A stretch of 64,000 nt of DNA, taken from assembly GCF_025231485.1 (NCBI RefSeq), contig NZ_CP104003.1, positions 992,001 to 1,056,000 of the forward strand, read 5' to 3'. Numbering within the stretch: the first letter of the stretch is position 1; the number at the start of each line of letters is the position of its first letter. Under the pieces are notes generated by a model, which had not been told where the DNA came from, did no database searches, and worked only from the letters and a program-made list of their open reading frames with translations. A program made the position numbers and the translations under genes. Below are positions 22,806 to 31,240 of this stretch, piece by piece. The stretch is from Salinirubellus salinus. Its GTDB lineage: Archaea; Halobacteriota; Halobacteria; Halobacteriales; Haloarculaceae.

Positions 22806-24089
22806 ATGAGTCTCGAAGACCGCGCCGAGGAACTCGCCTCCGACCTCGGGCAAGACAAAGAGGAGGTCGAGCAGGCACTGGAGAACCTCGTCCAGTACAG
22901 CGTGCCGCTGGACGAGGCCGTCCAGAGCGTCCGCCGGAAGTACGGCGGTGACTCCGGTGGCGGCGGCGAACCGACGCGGACGGACATCGGCGACGTGACG
23001 ACGGAGACGTCCGGGAACGTCACCGTCGACGCCCGTGTCCTCACCGTCGGCGAACGCTCCATCTACTACAACGACGAACTGCAGGTCATCCGCGAGGGCG
23101 AACTCGGGGACGAGACCGGGAAGATACAGTTCACCGACTGGCACGGGTTCGACCTCTCGCCGGGCGACTCGATCACCGCCGGGAACTGCTCGGTCAGGGA
23201 GTTCCAGGGTAAACCACAGTTGAGCATCGGGGAATCGACGACCATCGGCTTCCGCGACGAGACGGTCGAGACCCCGTACCGCGTCGGGGGTGACCGCACG
23301 CTGGCCGAACTGGAGACCGGCGACGGCGCCATCAACGTCGAGGTGCAGGTCGTCGAGGTGGAGACCCGGCAGGTGTCGGGTCGGGGCGACGAACCCAAGC
23401 CCATCCTCTCGGGCGTCGTCGCGGACGGGTCGGGGCGGCTCCCGTTCACCGACTGGGAGCCGGCCGACCACGCCGGCATCGAGCAGGGAGCGTCCATCCG
23501 CATCGAGAACGCCCACGTCAAGGAGTTCCGCGGCGTGCCGCAGGTCACCCTCACGGAGCACTCGCGCGTCGAGGCACTCGACACGGCCGTCGAGGTGGCC
23601 GAGGAAGCCCCGCGGATGACCGTCTCCGAAGCGGTCGACAGCGGCGGCGTGTTCGACGTCGAGGTCACCGGGTCACTGCTCGGGGTCCGCGACGGCTCCG
23701 GCCTCATCCAGCGCTGTCCGGAGTGCAACCGCATCATCCAGAAGGGGCAGTGTCGCTCACACGGGCAGGTCGACGGCTACTACGACCTGCGGGTGAAGGC
23801 CATCCTCGACGACGGGACGAGCGCGCTGACGGTCGTCCTCGACGACGAACTCACCGAGCGCGTCTACGGCGGCGACGTGGAGGACGCGCAGGCACACGCC
23901 CAGGACGCGATGGACACGGAGGTCGTGGCCGAGCGGATCGCCGACAACCTCGTCGGCAAGGAGTACCGCGTCCGCGGTGACCTCTCCGTGGACGACTACG
24001 GCGCGAACCTCGACGCCACCGAGTTCGAGGAACTCGAGGAGGACCCGACCGAACAGGCTCGGGCCTTCCTCACGGAGGTGGACGCATGA
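22806..24089 (+). CDS. Replication protein A large subunit (OB-fold ssDNA-binding protein with zinc finger)
   Basis: A 427-residue archaeal RPA that binds single-stranded DNA in replication and repair. A short N-terminal helical region is followed by three OB-fold repeats (about residues 65-150, 170-265 and 285-400). The repeats share KIQFTDWHGFDLSPGDSI and RLPFTDWEPADHAGIEQG. The third fold carries a zinc finger with Cys304, Cys307, Cys316 and His319. ATG 22806 follows a leaderless promoter. The next gene, an RPA-associated protein, overlaps its stop (ATGA), and a phosphoesterase follows, an arrangement known for haloarchaeal rpa operons. Confidence 0.92.
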   Translation: MSLEDRAEELASDLGQDKEEVEQALENLVQYSVPLDEAVQSVRRKYGGDSGGGGEPTRTDIGDVTTETSGNVTVDARVLTVGERSIYYNDELQVIREGELGDETGKIQFTDWHGFDLSPGDSITAGNCSVREFQGKPQLSIGESTTIGFRDETVETPYRVGGDRTLAELETGDGAINVEVQVVEVETRQVSGRGDEPKPILSGVVADGSGRLPFTDWEPADHAGIEQGASIRIENAHVKEFRGVPQVTLTEHSRVEALDTAVEVAEEAPRMTVSEAVDSGGVFDVEVTGSLLGVRDGSGLIQRCPECNRIIQKGQCRSHGQVDGYYDLRVKAILDDGTSALTVVLDDELTERVYGGDVEDAQAHAQDAMDTEVVAERIADNLVGKEYRVRGDLSVDDYGANLDATEFEELEEDPTEQARAFLTEVDA

Positions 24090-25582
24090 GTGCAGACGGC
24101 GGCCCGGGCAACCGCGAGGTCGCCTACCGCGTCTTCGCTGCGGAGTTCGAGGACGCCACCGTCTCGTTCAAGGAGAGCGACGAGGAGCGTGCCCCGAACT
24201 ACGTCATCTCGCCCACCGGTGGTCGTCTGAACCGACTGTTCAGCGTGGGCGTCTTCACCGAGAAGGCAGAGGTCGGCGGCGGACAGATGCGCGCCCGCAT
24301 CAACGACCTGACCGGCACCCTCGTCACCTACGCCGGGCAGTACCAGCCCGGCCCGCTGGCGTTCCTCGAGAACGCCGACCCGCCTGCGTTCCTCGCGCTG
24401 ACGGGGAAGGCACGGACCTTCGAACCGGACGACGGCGACCGTATCTACTCCTCGGTCCGGCCCGAGTCGGTCAACGAGGTGGACGCCGCGACGCGCGACC
24501 GCTGGGTGGTCCGGACCGCCGAGCAGACGGTCGACCGCGTCGGGTCGATGGCCGCCGCGCGGCTGTCGAACCTCCGTGGTGAAGCGCTCCGCGAGGCGCT
24601 GGTGGATGCCGGTCTCACAGAGAGCCTCGCGGCCGGCACCGCCATCGCCGTCGAGGAGTACGCGCCGACCAGTGAGTACCTGCAGGCTCTTCGGACCCGC
24701 GCCGTGCAGGCCGCCGAGGTCGTCGCCGGCGACCGCGACGAGGTCGAGCGAGTCGATCTCCGACCGACGGAGGGCGACGACGACCGCGCCGTGCTGGCCG
24801 AGCTGGCGACCGTCGACCTGCCGGAGGGGGAGGCCACGCCGACACCCGAGCCGGAGTCGGAACCAGAGGCCGAAGCCGAACCCGAGCCATCGACCGAACC
24901 CATCGCGGCCGACACCGCCGGCGGCGGGTCGGCCGTCTCGGAGCCGGAACCGGAGACCGAGACCGGATCGAGCACGGAGCCCGTGGTCGAAGCCGGAGCT
25001 GAATCAGAAGCCGCGGCGGAACCGGACCCCGAGCCGGAGCCCGAACCAGAGGTCGAACGGTCGGTCGAGCCCGAACCGGAGACCGACGCCGAGCCGGAAC
25101 CGGAGCCAGCAGCCGACTCCGAGCCTGCCGAGGCCGACGCGGCCGTCGACGACGACGAGTTCGAGGAGTTCGAGCCGGGCGAGTTCGACCTCGACGAGGA
25201 GGAACGCGAGGAGGTCGAGGAGCAGTTCGGGACCGACTTCGAGACGGCCTCGGAGTTCGATCCCGACGAGGAGTCGGTCGAACCGGAGACCGACGCCGAG
25301 CCAGAACCGGAACCCGAGCCGGAGCCGGAGCCGACCGAGGCCGAGCCGGAGGAGACCGAGACAGCAGTCGCGGAATCAGCTGGCGACGCCGACCCCGGCG
25401 ACGTGGTGGTCGACGTCATCCGCGAACTCGACGGCGGCGACGGCGCCGAACGCGACGCCGTCGTGGAGGCGCTGTCCGAACGGACGGGCGCGGACGCCGA
25501 GGCGGCCGACGAGGCCATCTCGGACGCGCTGATGAACGGCGAGTGCTACGAGCCGGACGACGGGATGCTCAAGGCTATCTGA
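24086..25582 (+). CDS. RPA-associated protein (COG3390 type) with Pro-Glu-rich repeat region
   Basis: A 498-residue partner of RPA. The first 150 or so residues form an OB-like domain (VAYRVFAAEFEDATVSFKES, GGGQMRARINDLTGTLVTYAGQY). A helical region follows to about 245, then a low-complexity stretch (about 250-435) of PEPEPE/EAEPEP runs split by one acidic segment. It ends in a small C-terminal domain (VIRELDGGDGAERDAVVEAL…ECYEPDDGMLKAI) resembling a winged helix. In Haloferax such proteins interact with their cognate RPA. The ATG overlaps the RPA stop. The long acidic repeat is an oddity and probably disordered. Confidence 0.88.
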   Translation: MSADGGPGNREVAYRVFAAEFEDATVSFKESDEERAPNYVISPTGGRLNRLFSVGVFTEKAEVGGGQMRARINDLTGTLVTYAGQYQPGPLAFLENADPPAFLALTGKARTFEPDDGDRIYSSVRPESVNEVDAATRDRWVVRTAEQTVDRVGSMAAARLSNLRGEALREALVDAGLTESLAAGTAIAVEEYAPTSEYLQALRTRAVQAAEVVAGDRDEVERVDLRPTEGDDDRAVLAELATVDLPEGEATPTPEPESEPEAEAEPEPSTEPIAADTAGGGSAVSEPEPETETGSSTEPVVEAGAESEAAAEPDPEPEPEPEVERSVEPEPETDAEPEPEPAADSEPAEADAAVDDDEFEEFEPGEFDLDEEEREEVEEQFGTDFETASEFDPDEESVEPETDAEPEPEPEPEPEPTEAEPEETETAVAESAGDADPGDVVVDVIRELDGGDGAERDAVVEALSERTGADAEAADEAISDALMNGECYEPDDGMLKAI

Positions 25583-25583
25583 C

Positions 25584-26345
25584 GTGCCCGTCGAACCCCT
25601 GCCGGGGGAACCGGCGGCCATCGCGGACTGCGGGGCCGAACGCCTCCTCGTCGTCGCCGACTTCCACGCGGGCCTGGAGGTGGCGCTGCGGCGCGAGGGT
25701 GTCGAGTTACGCTCGCGGGCGACCGACCGCCGCGAGCAGGTGCGCTCGCTGTTGCGGGCGTCGGGCGCCGACGGCGTGCTCTTCCTCGGTGACCTCGCGA
25801 ACGCCATCGGGACACCGGGAGAGGAGGAGACTCGCGAGTTGCGGGAGCTCCTGACCGCGCTGACCCGGCGGGTCCCCGTGACGGTGACGAAGGGGAACCA
25901 CGACGGCGACATCGAGACGGTGGTCGAGGCGGTGAGCGAGCGCCACCCGGTCCGCGTCGTCGACGGCCCCGGCCTCCGCATCGGGTCGGTCGGATTCGCC
26001 CACGGCCACACCTGGCCCGCCCGCGAGGTACTCGACGCCGAGACGGTCTGCGTGGCCCACGAACACCCGGTCGTCAGGCTGGAGGACGAGGTAGGTGGCG
26101 CGCGGATGGAGCGGGTGTGGCTTCGGGGGCGCCTGGATCCCGAGGCGTTCGCCGACCGGTACGACGAGCCCCCCACGGTGACGCCGGACCTCGTCGTCTG
26201 TCCCGGGTTCAACGACCTCTCCGGCGGGACGTGGGTGAACGTCGAGGGCCAGTCGTTCCTCTCGCCGTTCCTGCCCGATGGGCTGGCCGACGGGGAGGCG
26301 TACCTGCTCGACGGGACGCGACTCGGCGACTACCGCCGGGTCTAG
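25584..26345 (+). CDS. Calcineurin-like metallophosphoesterase of the RPA cluster
   Basis: A 253-residue phosphoesterase. The metal motifs appear in order: VVADFHAG (Asp, His), FLGDLANA (GD), TKGNHDGD (GNH), FAHGHTW and VAHEHPVV (His residues). It belongs to the YfcE-like archaeal group (COG1407-like) that sits after rpa genes in haloarchaea; its substrate is unknown and a nuclease or nucleotide-processing role is only suggested. GTG start one base after the upstream stop, so it is cotranscribed. Its stop overlaps the convergent small membrane gene by four bases. Confidence 0.85.
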   Translation: MPVEPLPGEPAAIADCGAERLLVVADFHAGLEVALRREGVELRSRATDRREQVRSLLRASGADGVLFLGDLANAIGTPGEEETRELRELLTALTRRVPVTVTKGNHDGDIETVVEAVSERHPVRVVDGPGLRIGSVGFAHGHTWPAREVLDAETVCVAHEHPVVRLEDEVGGARMERVWLRGRLDPEAFADRYDEPPTVTPDLVVCPGFNDLSGGTWVNVEGQSFLSPFLPDGLADGEAYLLDGTRLGDYRRV

Positions 26346-26608
26346 AGGAACGCGACGAGCGTCGTGCCCACGAGCAAGAGGAACGCGACGAGGACCATCC
26401 CGAATCGGAGGTCGAACGACTCGGGCGCACCGCGTTCCTCGCCGCTTCCCAGCGCGTACGCACCGCCGACGGCGACGATACCGCCGACCAGCAGGGAGAG
26501 CGCCCCGGCGAGGCTGACCCGGCCCGCGAGGAGCGCGGGCACCTCGCCCAGCGCGAGGAGGACGCCACAGCCGGTGAACAGGAGCCAGTAGGCGCGTTGG
26601 TAGTTCAC
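26342..26608 (-). CDS. Small membrane protein (88 aa), unknown function
   Basis: Three hydrophobic helices in 88 residues: WLLFTGCGVLLALGEVPALL, SLAGALSLLVGGIVAVGGAY and FGMVLVAFLLLVGTTLVAFL, with a short polar loop GSGEERGAPESFDLR before the last. No family is recognised. Start taken as GTG 26608; longer frames upstream run antisense to lhr and lack hydrophobic pattern. Convergent with the phosphoesterase gene. Confidence 0.6.
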   Translation of the reverse strand: MNYQRAYWLLFTGCGVLLALGEVPALLAGRVSLAGALSLLVGGIVAVGGAYALGSGEERGAPESFDLRFGMVLVAFLLLVGTTLVAFL

Positions 26609-26707
26609 ACCCGCTCGACGGTGCCGGGGCTGAAAGCCCTTCCCCAGTCGAGCGTCGCGACGGCCGGGAGCGGTGTCCTCAAGAGTCTCGCACCCCACGT
26701 CCGGGTG

Positions 26708-29605
26708 ATGAGTGACGGCGACGTCGCGGCCGGGATGGACGCGTTCTCGCGGCTCTCCCAGCCCGTGCGCGATGCGCTCTCGGAACGGGGGTTCACGACG
26801 CCCACCGAGCCACAGCGACGGGCGCTCCCCCCGCTGACCCGTGGACAGGACGCGCTGGTCATCGCGCCCACCGGCTCCGGGAAGACGGAGACGGCGATGT
26901 TGCCCGTGCTGTCGGCGATATCCGAACGCGAGCCGACACACGGCTTCCAGGCGCTCTACGTCACGCCGCTACGGGCGCTGAACCGCGACATGCGTGAGCG
27001 ACTGGAGTGGTGGGGCGAGACGCTCGACATCGAGGTCGACGTGCGACACGGCGACACCACGGACTACCAGCGCCAGAAGCAGTCGAACGACCCGCCGGAT
27101 GTGCTCGTGACGACGCCGGAGACGCTGCAGGCGATGTTCACCGGCGAGAAGTTACGACGCGCGCTGGCGGACGTGGAACACGTCGTCGTCGACGAGGTCC
27201 ACGAACTCGCCGCCGCAAAGCGGGGCGCGCAGTTGGCTATCGGCCTCGAGCACCTCCGCGAGTACGCGGGGTCGTTCCAGCGCATCGGGCTCTCGGCCAC
27301 GGTCGGTGACCCCGGCGAGGTGGGGAAGTTCCTCACCGCCGGCGGCCCCTGCGAGGTCGTCGAGGTGGACGTGGGCAGCGACGTGGACGTGCGCGTCGTC
27401 GAACCGGAAGTCACCGCCGAGGACGAACGCGCCGCCGGCCAGCTCCTGACCGACGCGACGGTGGCGAGTCACGTCCGGAAGATCGACGAACTCGTGCGGA
27501 CCCACGAGTCCGTCCTCGTCTTCGTCAACACCCGCCAGACCGCCGAGGGGCTCGGTTCACGACTGAAGGAACTCGGCACGGACATCGGCATCCACCACGG
27601 GAGCCTCTCGAAGGAGGCCCGTATCGACGTCGAGGACCGGTTCAAGTCGGGAGAACTCTCGGCGCTGATGTGCACCTCCTCGATGGAGCTCGGCATCGAC
27701 GTGGGGCGTATCGACCACGTCGTCCAGTACCAGTCGCCCCGCGAGGTGGCTCGCCTGCTCCAGCGCGTCGGCCGAGCGGGCCACCGGCGCGACGAGACCT
27801 CCTCGGGTACCATCATCACCACGCGTCCGGACGACACGTTCGAAGCCTGCGTCATCGCCGCACTGGCCGAGGCCGGCGACGTCGAACCCGCGGACATGCA
27901 CCTCGGGAGTCTGGACACCGTGGCGAACCAGATCTGCGGGTTGCTGATGGGGATGGGCGAACTCAGCGCGATGGAGGCCTACGAGATCGTCACGCGGGCA
28001 TACCCGTTCCGCCACGTCACCGAGCAGCAGTTCCGCGAGGTCGTTCGGGAACTCTCCTCCAACCGATGTCTCTGGCTGGAGGAGGACGCCGACCGCATCG
28101 AGAAGTCCCGCGGGACGTGGCAGTACTTCTACAGCAACCTCTCGATGATACCCGACGAGGCGAACTACGAGGTGAAGGACGTCGCCTCGGGGCGCACCGT
28201 CGGGACGCTGGCCGAACGGTTCGTCGTCAACTTCGCGATGCCCGGCGAGGTGTTCATCCAGGGCGGCGAGATGTGGCGCATCAACAACGTCGACGAGGAG
28301 GAGGAGGAGGTCAACGTCGCGCCCGTCGAGGACCCCGGCGGCGAGGTGCCGTCGTGGGTCGGCCAGGAGATTCCCGTGCCGTACGACGTGGCACAGGGCG
28401 TGGGGCGACTGCGCGGGGACGCGATGGCCAGACTGGGCGAGGGGACCCGACCGGAGGGAGCGTCTCCGAACGAGCGAGCGGAGAGCGCGGGCGACCCCCG
28501 GACCGGCGAGAGCGTCGATACGGTGGCGCGCTGGCTCACGAGCGAGTACCCGACCGACGGCCACACCGCGGCCTCTGCGCTCTCGCAACTGGAGCGCCAC
28601 GAGGGGCCGGTCCCCGACGCCGACACCATCCTCGTCGAGTTCTACGGCCGCGAGGTCGTCGTGAACGCCTGTCTCGGGCACAAGGCCAACGAGACGCTCG
28701 GCCGGCTGCTCTCTGCACTCCTCGGCCAGCAGACCGGTGCCAGCGTCGGGATGGAGGTCGACCCCTACCGCATCGAACTGGAACTCCCGCGGGGGGCCAG
28801 CGGGAACGACGTGGTCCGCCTGCTCCGCGAGACCGACCCCGCACACGTCGAGGGGCTCATCGAACTCTCGCTGAAGAACGCCGACGCGCTGAAGTTCAAA
28901 CTCGCGCAGGTCGCCACGAAGTTCGGCGCGCTGAAGGACACGAACAGGCCCGGCCCGCGCCGGTTCGGGAAGAACCGCCTGCTCGAGGCGCTGCGCGACA
29001 CGCCCATCTACGACGAGGCGGTGCGCGAGGTGCTCCACGAGGACCTCGACGTCGACCGGGGGAGCGACGTCCTCCGTCGGATCCAGTCGGGCGACCTCGA
29101 ACTCGTCCGGCGCAACGAGCGGACCGCCATCGGCCTCGACGGGCGCTCCTCGGGGCAGGAACTCCTCAGCCCGGAGAACGCCGACCAGTCGGTCATCGAC
29201 ACGGTCCGCGAGCGACTCCACGAGGACCGGGTGTTGCTCGCGTGTCTCCACTGCAAGGAGTGGGACCGGACCCAGCAGGTGAAACGGGTGGCCGAACAGC
29301 CGGAGTGTCCGAAGTGTGGCTCGACGCAGGTGGCGGCGCTCAACCCGTGGGCCGACGAGGTGGTGCAAGCCGTGCGGGCGAGCGAGAAGGACGAGGAACA
29401 GGAGAAGATGACCGAGCGTGCCTACCGGTCCGCGTCGCTCGTCCAGAGCCACGGCAAGCAGGCGGTGCTCGCACTCGCCGCGCGTGGCGTCGGCCCGCAC
29501 AACGCCGCACAGATCATCAACAAACTCCGGGAGGACGAGGACCTGTTCTACCGCGATATCCTGACGAAAGAGCGGCAGTACGCGCGGACGAAGTCCTTCT
29601 GGTAG
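26708..29605 (+). CDS. Lhr-family ATP-dependent helicase
   Basis: A 965-residue superfamily 2 helicase. Q-motif region TTPTEPQRRALPPL, Walker A APTGSGKTETAM (near residue 55), VVDEVHEL (DEVH), LSATVGDP, VFVNTRQTAEGL, then SSMELGIDVG and QRVGRAGHRRDE. The C-terminal half has Lhr-type accessory domains and a four-Cys zinc-binding segment (CLHCKEW…CPKCGST, near residues 845-880). Lhr enzymes unwind DNA or DNA:RNA hybrids in repair. The ATG at 26708 (MSDGDVAAGMDAFSRL) is chosen since motifs begin just after it; the open frame extends nearly 600 bases upstream without homology. The 880-900 region near EEKMTERAYRSASLV lies beyond the zinc site. Confidence 0.9.
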   Translation: MSDGDVAAGMDAFSRLSQPVRDALSERGFTTPTEPQRRALPPLTRGQDALVIAPTGSGKTETAMLPVLSAISEREPTHGFQALYVTPLRALNRDMRERLEWWGETLDIEVDVRHGDTTDYQRQKQSNDPPDVLVTTPETLQAMFTGEKLRRALADVEHVVVDEVHELAAAKRGAQLAIGLEHLREYAGSFQRIGLSATVGDPGEVGKFLTAGGPCEVVEVDVGSDVDVRVVEPEVTAEDERAAGQLLTDATVASHVRKIDELVRTHESVLVFVNTRQTAEGLGSRLKELGTDIGIHHGSLSKEARIDVEDRFKSGELSALMCTSSMELGIDVGRIDHVVQYQSPREVARLLQRVGRAGHRRDETSSGTIITTRPDDTFEACVIAALAEAGDVEPADMHLGSLDTVANQICGLLMGMGELSAMEAYEIVTRAYPFRHVTEQQFREVVRELSSNRCLWLEEDADRIEKSRGTWQYFYSNLSMIPDEANYEVKDVASGRTVGTLAERFVVNFAMPGEVFIQGGEMWRINNVDEEEEEVNVAPVEDPGGEVPSWVGQEIPVPYDVAQGVGRLRGDAMARLGEGTRPEGASPNERAESAGDPRTGESVDTVARWLTSEYPTDGHTAASALSQLERHEGPVPDADTILVEFYGREVVVNACLGHKANETLGRLLSALLGQQTGASVGMEVDPYRIELELPRGASGNDVVRLLRETDPAHVEGLIELSLKNADALKFKLAQVATKFGALKDTNRPGPRRFGKNRLLEALRDTPIYDEAVREVLHEDLDVDRGSDVLRRIQSGDLELVRRNERTAIGLDGRSSGQELLSPENADQSVIDTVRERLHEDRVLLACLHCKEWDRTQQVKRVAEQPECPKCGSTQVAALNPWADEVVQAVRASEKDEEQEKMTERAYRSASLVQSHGKQAVLALAARGVGPHNAAQIINKLREDEDLFYRDILTKERQYARTKSFW

Positions 29606-29624
29606 AACCAACCTTTCCCGCTCG

Positions 29625-29643
29625 GGTGCGCCTCCGGCGCACC
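29625..29643 (+). terminator. Hairpin after the Lhr gene
   Basis: Arms GGTGCGCC and GGCGCACC, 8 bases and perfect, loop TCC, starting 20 bases past the lhr stop. It is followed by GCTCGCGCAAAAC and a 12-base palindrome TTTGGATCCAAA (29657-29668). It is similar in position and flanks to the hairpins at 8917 and 50805. Confidence 0.5.
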
Positions 29644-29710
29644 GCTCGCGCAAAACTTTGGATCCAAAAACGCCGTTCGCTTCGCTCGCGCGGATGCCAG
29701 GGGTATCCGG

Positions 29711-29884
29711 TCACTCCTCCTCGTCGAACTCCGCCTGCATCTCCTCGATGAGTTCGCGGGCTTCCGCGAGTGCCTCCTTGCCCTCACCGACGGTCATCTC
29801 ACCACGTTCGACGGCGCGGATTATCTCTTCGACGCGGGCGATTCGCTCCGCCGTCGTTGCCTCGTCGACGTCGTTCTCGGTCAC
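29711..29884 (-). CDS. Exodeoxyribonuclease VII small-subunit-like protein (57 aa)
   Basis: A very short acidic helical protein, GTG 29884 to TGA 29711. The core RIARVEEIIRAVERGEMTVG followed by EGKEALAEARELIEEM matches the XseB pattern: a helix, ExGE-type turn and second helix. XseB normally pairs with the large subunit XseA to degrade single-stranded DNA. No xseA gene is adjacent here, which is unusual because the two are normally side by side. It lies 36 bases after dppC-type gene on the same strand. The family call is from sequence pattern. Confidence 0.65.
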   Translation of the reverse strand: MTENDVDEATTAERIARVEEIIRAVERGEMTVGEGKEALAEARELIEEMQAEFDEEE

Positions 29885-29920
29885 GCCCGCTCTTCGACGG
29901 CCCCGGTGAAAGGCCTGTGC

Positions 29921-31108
29921 TCACGAGTCGCGGGGGTCGAGCGCCCCCCGCAGGGCGTCGCCGAAGAGGTTGAACGCGACGGCCGTCAGCGCCAGCGCGA
30001 GCGCGGCCTCCGTCGCCACCCACGGGACCTGTGTGAAGTCGAACTCGGTCGTCCCGAGGCGGACCAGTTGCCCGAGCGACTTCGAGTAACGCTCGCCAAG
30101 CCCAAGGTAGCCCAGACTCGCCTCCGCGAGCAACAGCGTCGGGACCTGTATCGTGACCGCGGTGAGGACCGTGTTCGAGACGTTCGGGAGGAGGTGGTCG
30201 CGGACGACGCGGAGCCGACCCGCGCCGGCCGCCCGTGCGGCCCGGACGTACGACTCGCGCTTGCGCTGTCGCACCTCGCTCCGGACGACGCGGGCGATGC
30301 CACCCCACGACAGCAGACCGAACACGAGGACGACGAGGAACAGCGACCGCCGCAGGAGGTAGACGGCGACGAGGTAGACGAGGATGGCGGGCACGGTCTG
30401 CTGGATGTCGACGTAGCGCATCAGCAGGTCGTCGACGGTCCCACCGAGGTAGCCCGCGAGCGTCCCCACCGTGACGGCGATGGGGACCATCAGCATCGAG
30501 GCGACGAGCGCCATCAGGAGGCTCACCTGTAACCCCTGGACGAGCCGGTGGAGCATGCTCCGCCCGAGGTTGTCGGTGCCGAGCGGGTACTGCCACGAGC
30601 CGTGACAGAGCGACCCGTCGACGCTCGTCCGGCCGACGCACTCGAGGACGGTGGTCGACTCGACCGTCGTGTAGACCGGGGGCTGGAACTCGACAGCCGG
30701 GTCGATGGTCGGGTCCCCGAGGAGCGCCGGTCCGAGCGCCCCGCCCACCACGAACACCACGAGGTACGCGAACGAGGCCAGCGCGAGCGGGTCGCCACGG
30801 AGGTCACGCCACGCGCGCCGGGCCAGCGCGGGGGTCCGCACGAGCGGCAGGACCACGACGACGGCGAACACGAGGACGGACAGCGCGACCAGCCAGTCGA
30901 ACCCCGTCGGGTCGAGGCGGACTCTGAACCCGAAGATGGCCTCGTTCACCAGTTTCTCCCCCGGCGGGACGAACGCGTAGTGGTAGCCGAACAGCGTGAG
31001 GAGTGCGACGAACGGCAGGACCAGCGCCGACCCGGTGGGGAGGCGCGGTCCGTCGGCCCGCACCTCGGCCCAGTCGACGGTCTCGAGCGACGCCTCCTCG
31101 CGGCTCAT
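29921..31108 (-). CDS. ABC transporter permease, DppC/OppC type
   Basis: A 395-residue inner-membrane permease of a dipeptide/oligopeptide/nickel-type ABC importer. A long N-terminal part with three hydrophobic helices and an extracytoplasmic insertion precedes the conserved block PLGTDNLGRSMLHRLVQG. The EAA-like loop is YVRAARAAGAGRLRVVRDHLLPN, and the last helix ends near LFGDALRGALDPRDS. ATG at 31108. Its likely partner DppB is the divergent gene at 31241, which is unusual because the two are normally co-directional. No ATPase or substrate-binding gene is adjacent, so the substrate is unknown. Confidence 0.88.
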   Translation of the reverse strand: MSREEASLETVDWAEVRADGPRLPTGSALVLPFVALLTLFGYHYAFVPPGEKLVNEAIFGFRVRLDPTGFDWLVALSVLVFAVVVVLPLVRTPALARRAWRDLRGDPLALASFAYLVVFVVGGALGPALLGDPTIDPAVEFQPPVYTTVESTTVLECVGRTSVDGSLCHGSWQYPLGTDNLGRSMLHRLVQGLQVSLLMALVASMLMVPIAVTVGTLAGYLGGTVDDLLMRYVDIQQTVPAILVYLVAVYLLRRSLFLVVLVFGLLSWGGIARVVRSEVRQRKRESYVRAARAAGAGRLRVVRDHLLPNVSNTVLTAVTIQVPTLLLAEASLGYLGLGERYSKSLGQLVRLGTTEFDFTQVPWVATEAALALALTAVAFNLFGDALRGALDPRDS

Positions 31109-31192
31109 CGGCTCCGGCGGCGGCGAGGCGGTCGCGCTGCGACGGGGCGGTACATGGGCCCAGCGTCACGGAGGTGAGTAGAAAGGGCTCCG

Positions 31193-31209
31193 GTCGGTGA
31201 AAAACCGAC
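31193..31209. repeat. Inverted repeat between the divergent permease genes
   Basis: Perfect 6-base arms GTCGGT and ACCGAC with loop GAAAA, in the 132-base gap between the two permease starts. It is placed where one factor could affect both genes. No clear TATA box was identified for either. Confidence 0.35.
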
Positions 31210-31240
31210 TTGCGTAAACGGTATCTGAGGGGTCGTCCTC

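Noticed and set aside
24830-25390. Tandem DNA repeat or CRISPR-like array
   Set aside because: The periodic GAGCC/GAACC pattern comes from Pro-Glu codons in one open frame, without regular spacers.
29657-29668. TTTGGATCCAAA as an attachment or integration site
   Set aside because: No tRNA, integrase or second copy nearby; only a short palindrome in filler sequence.
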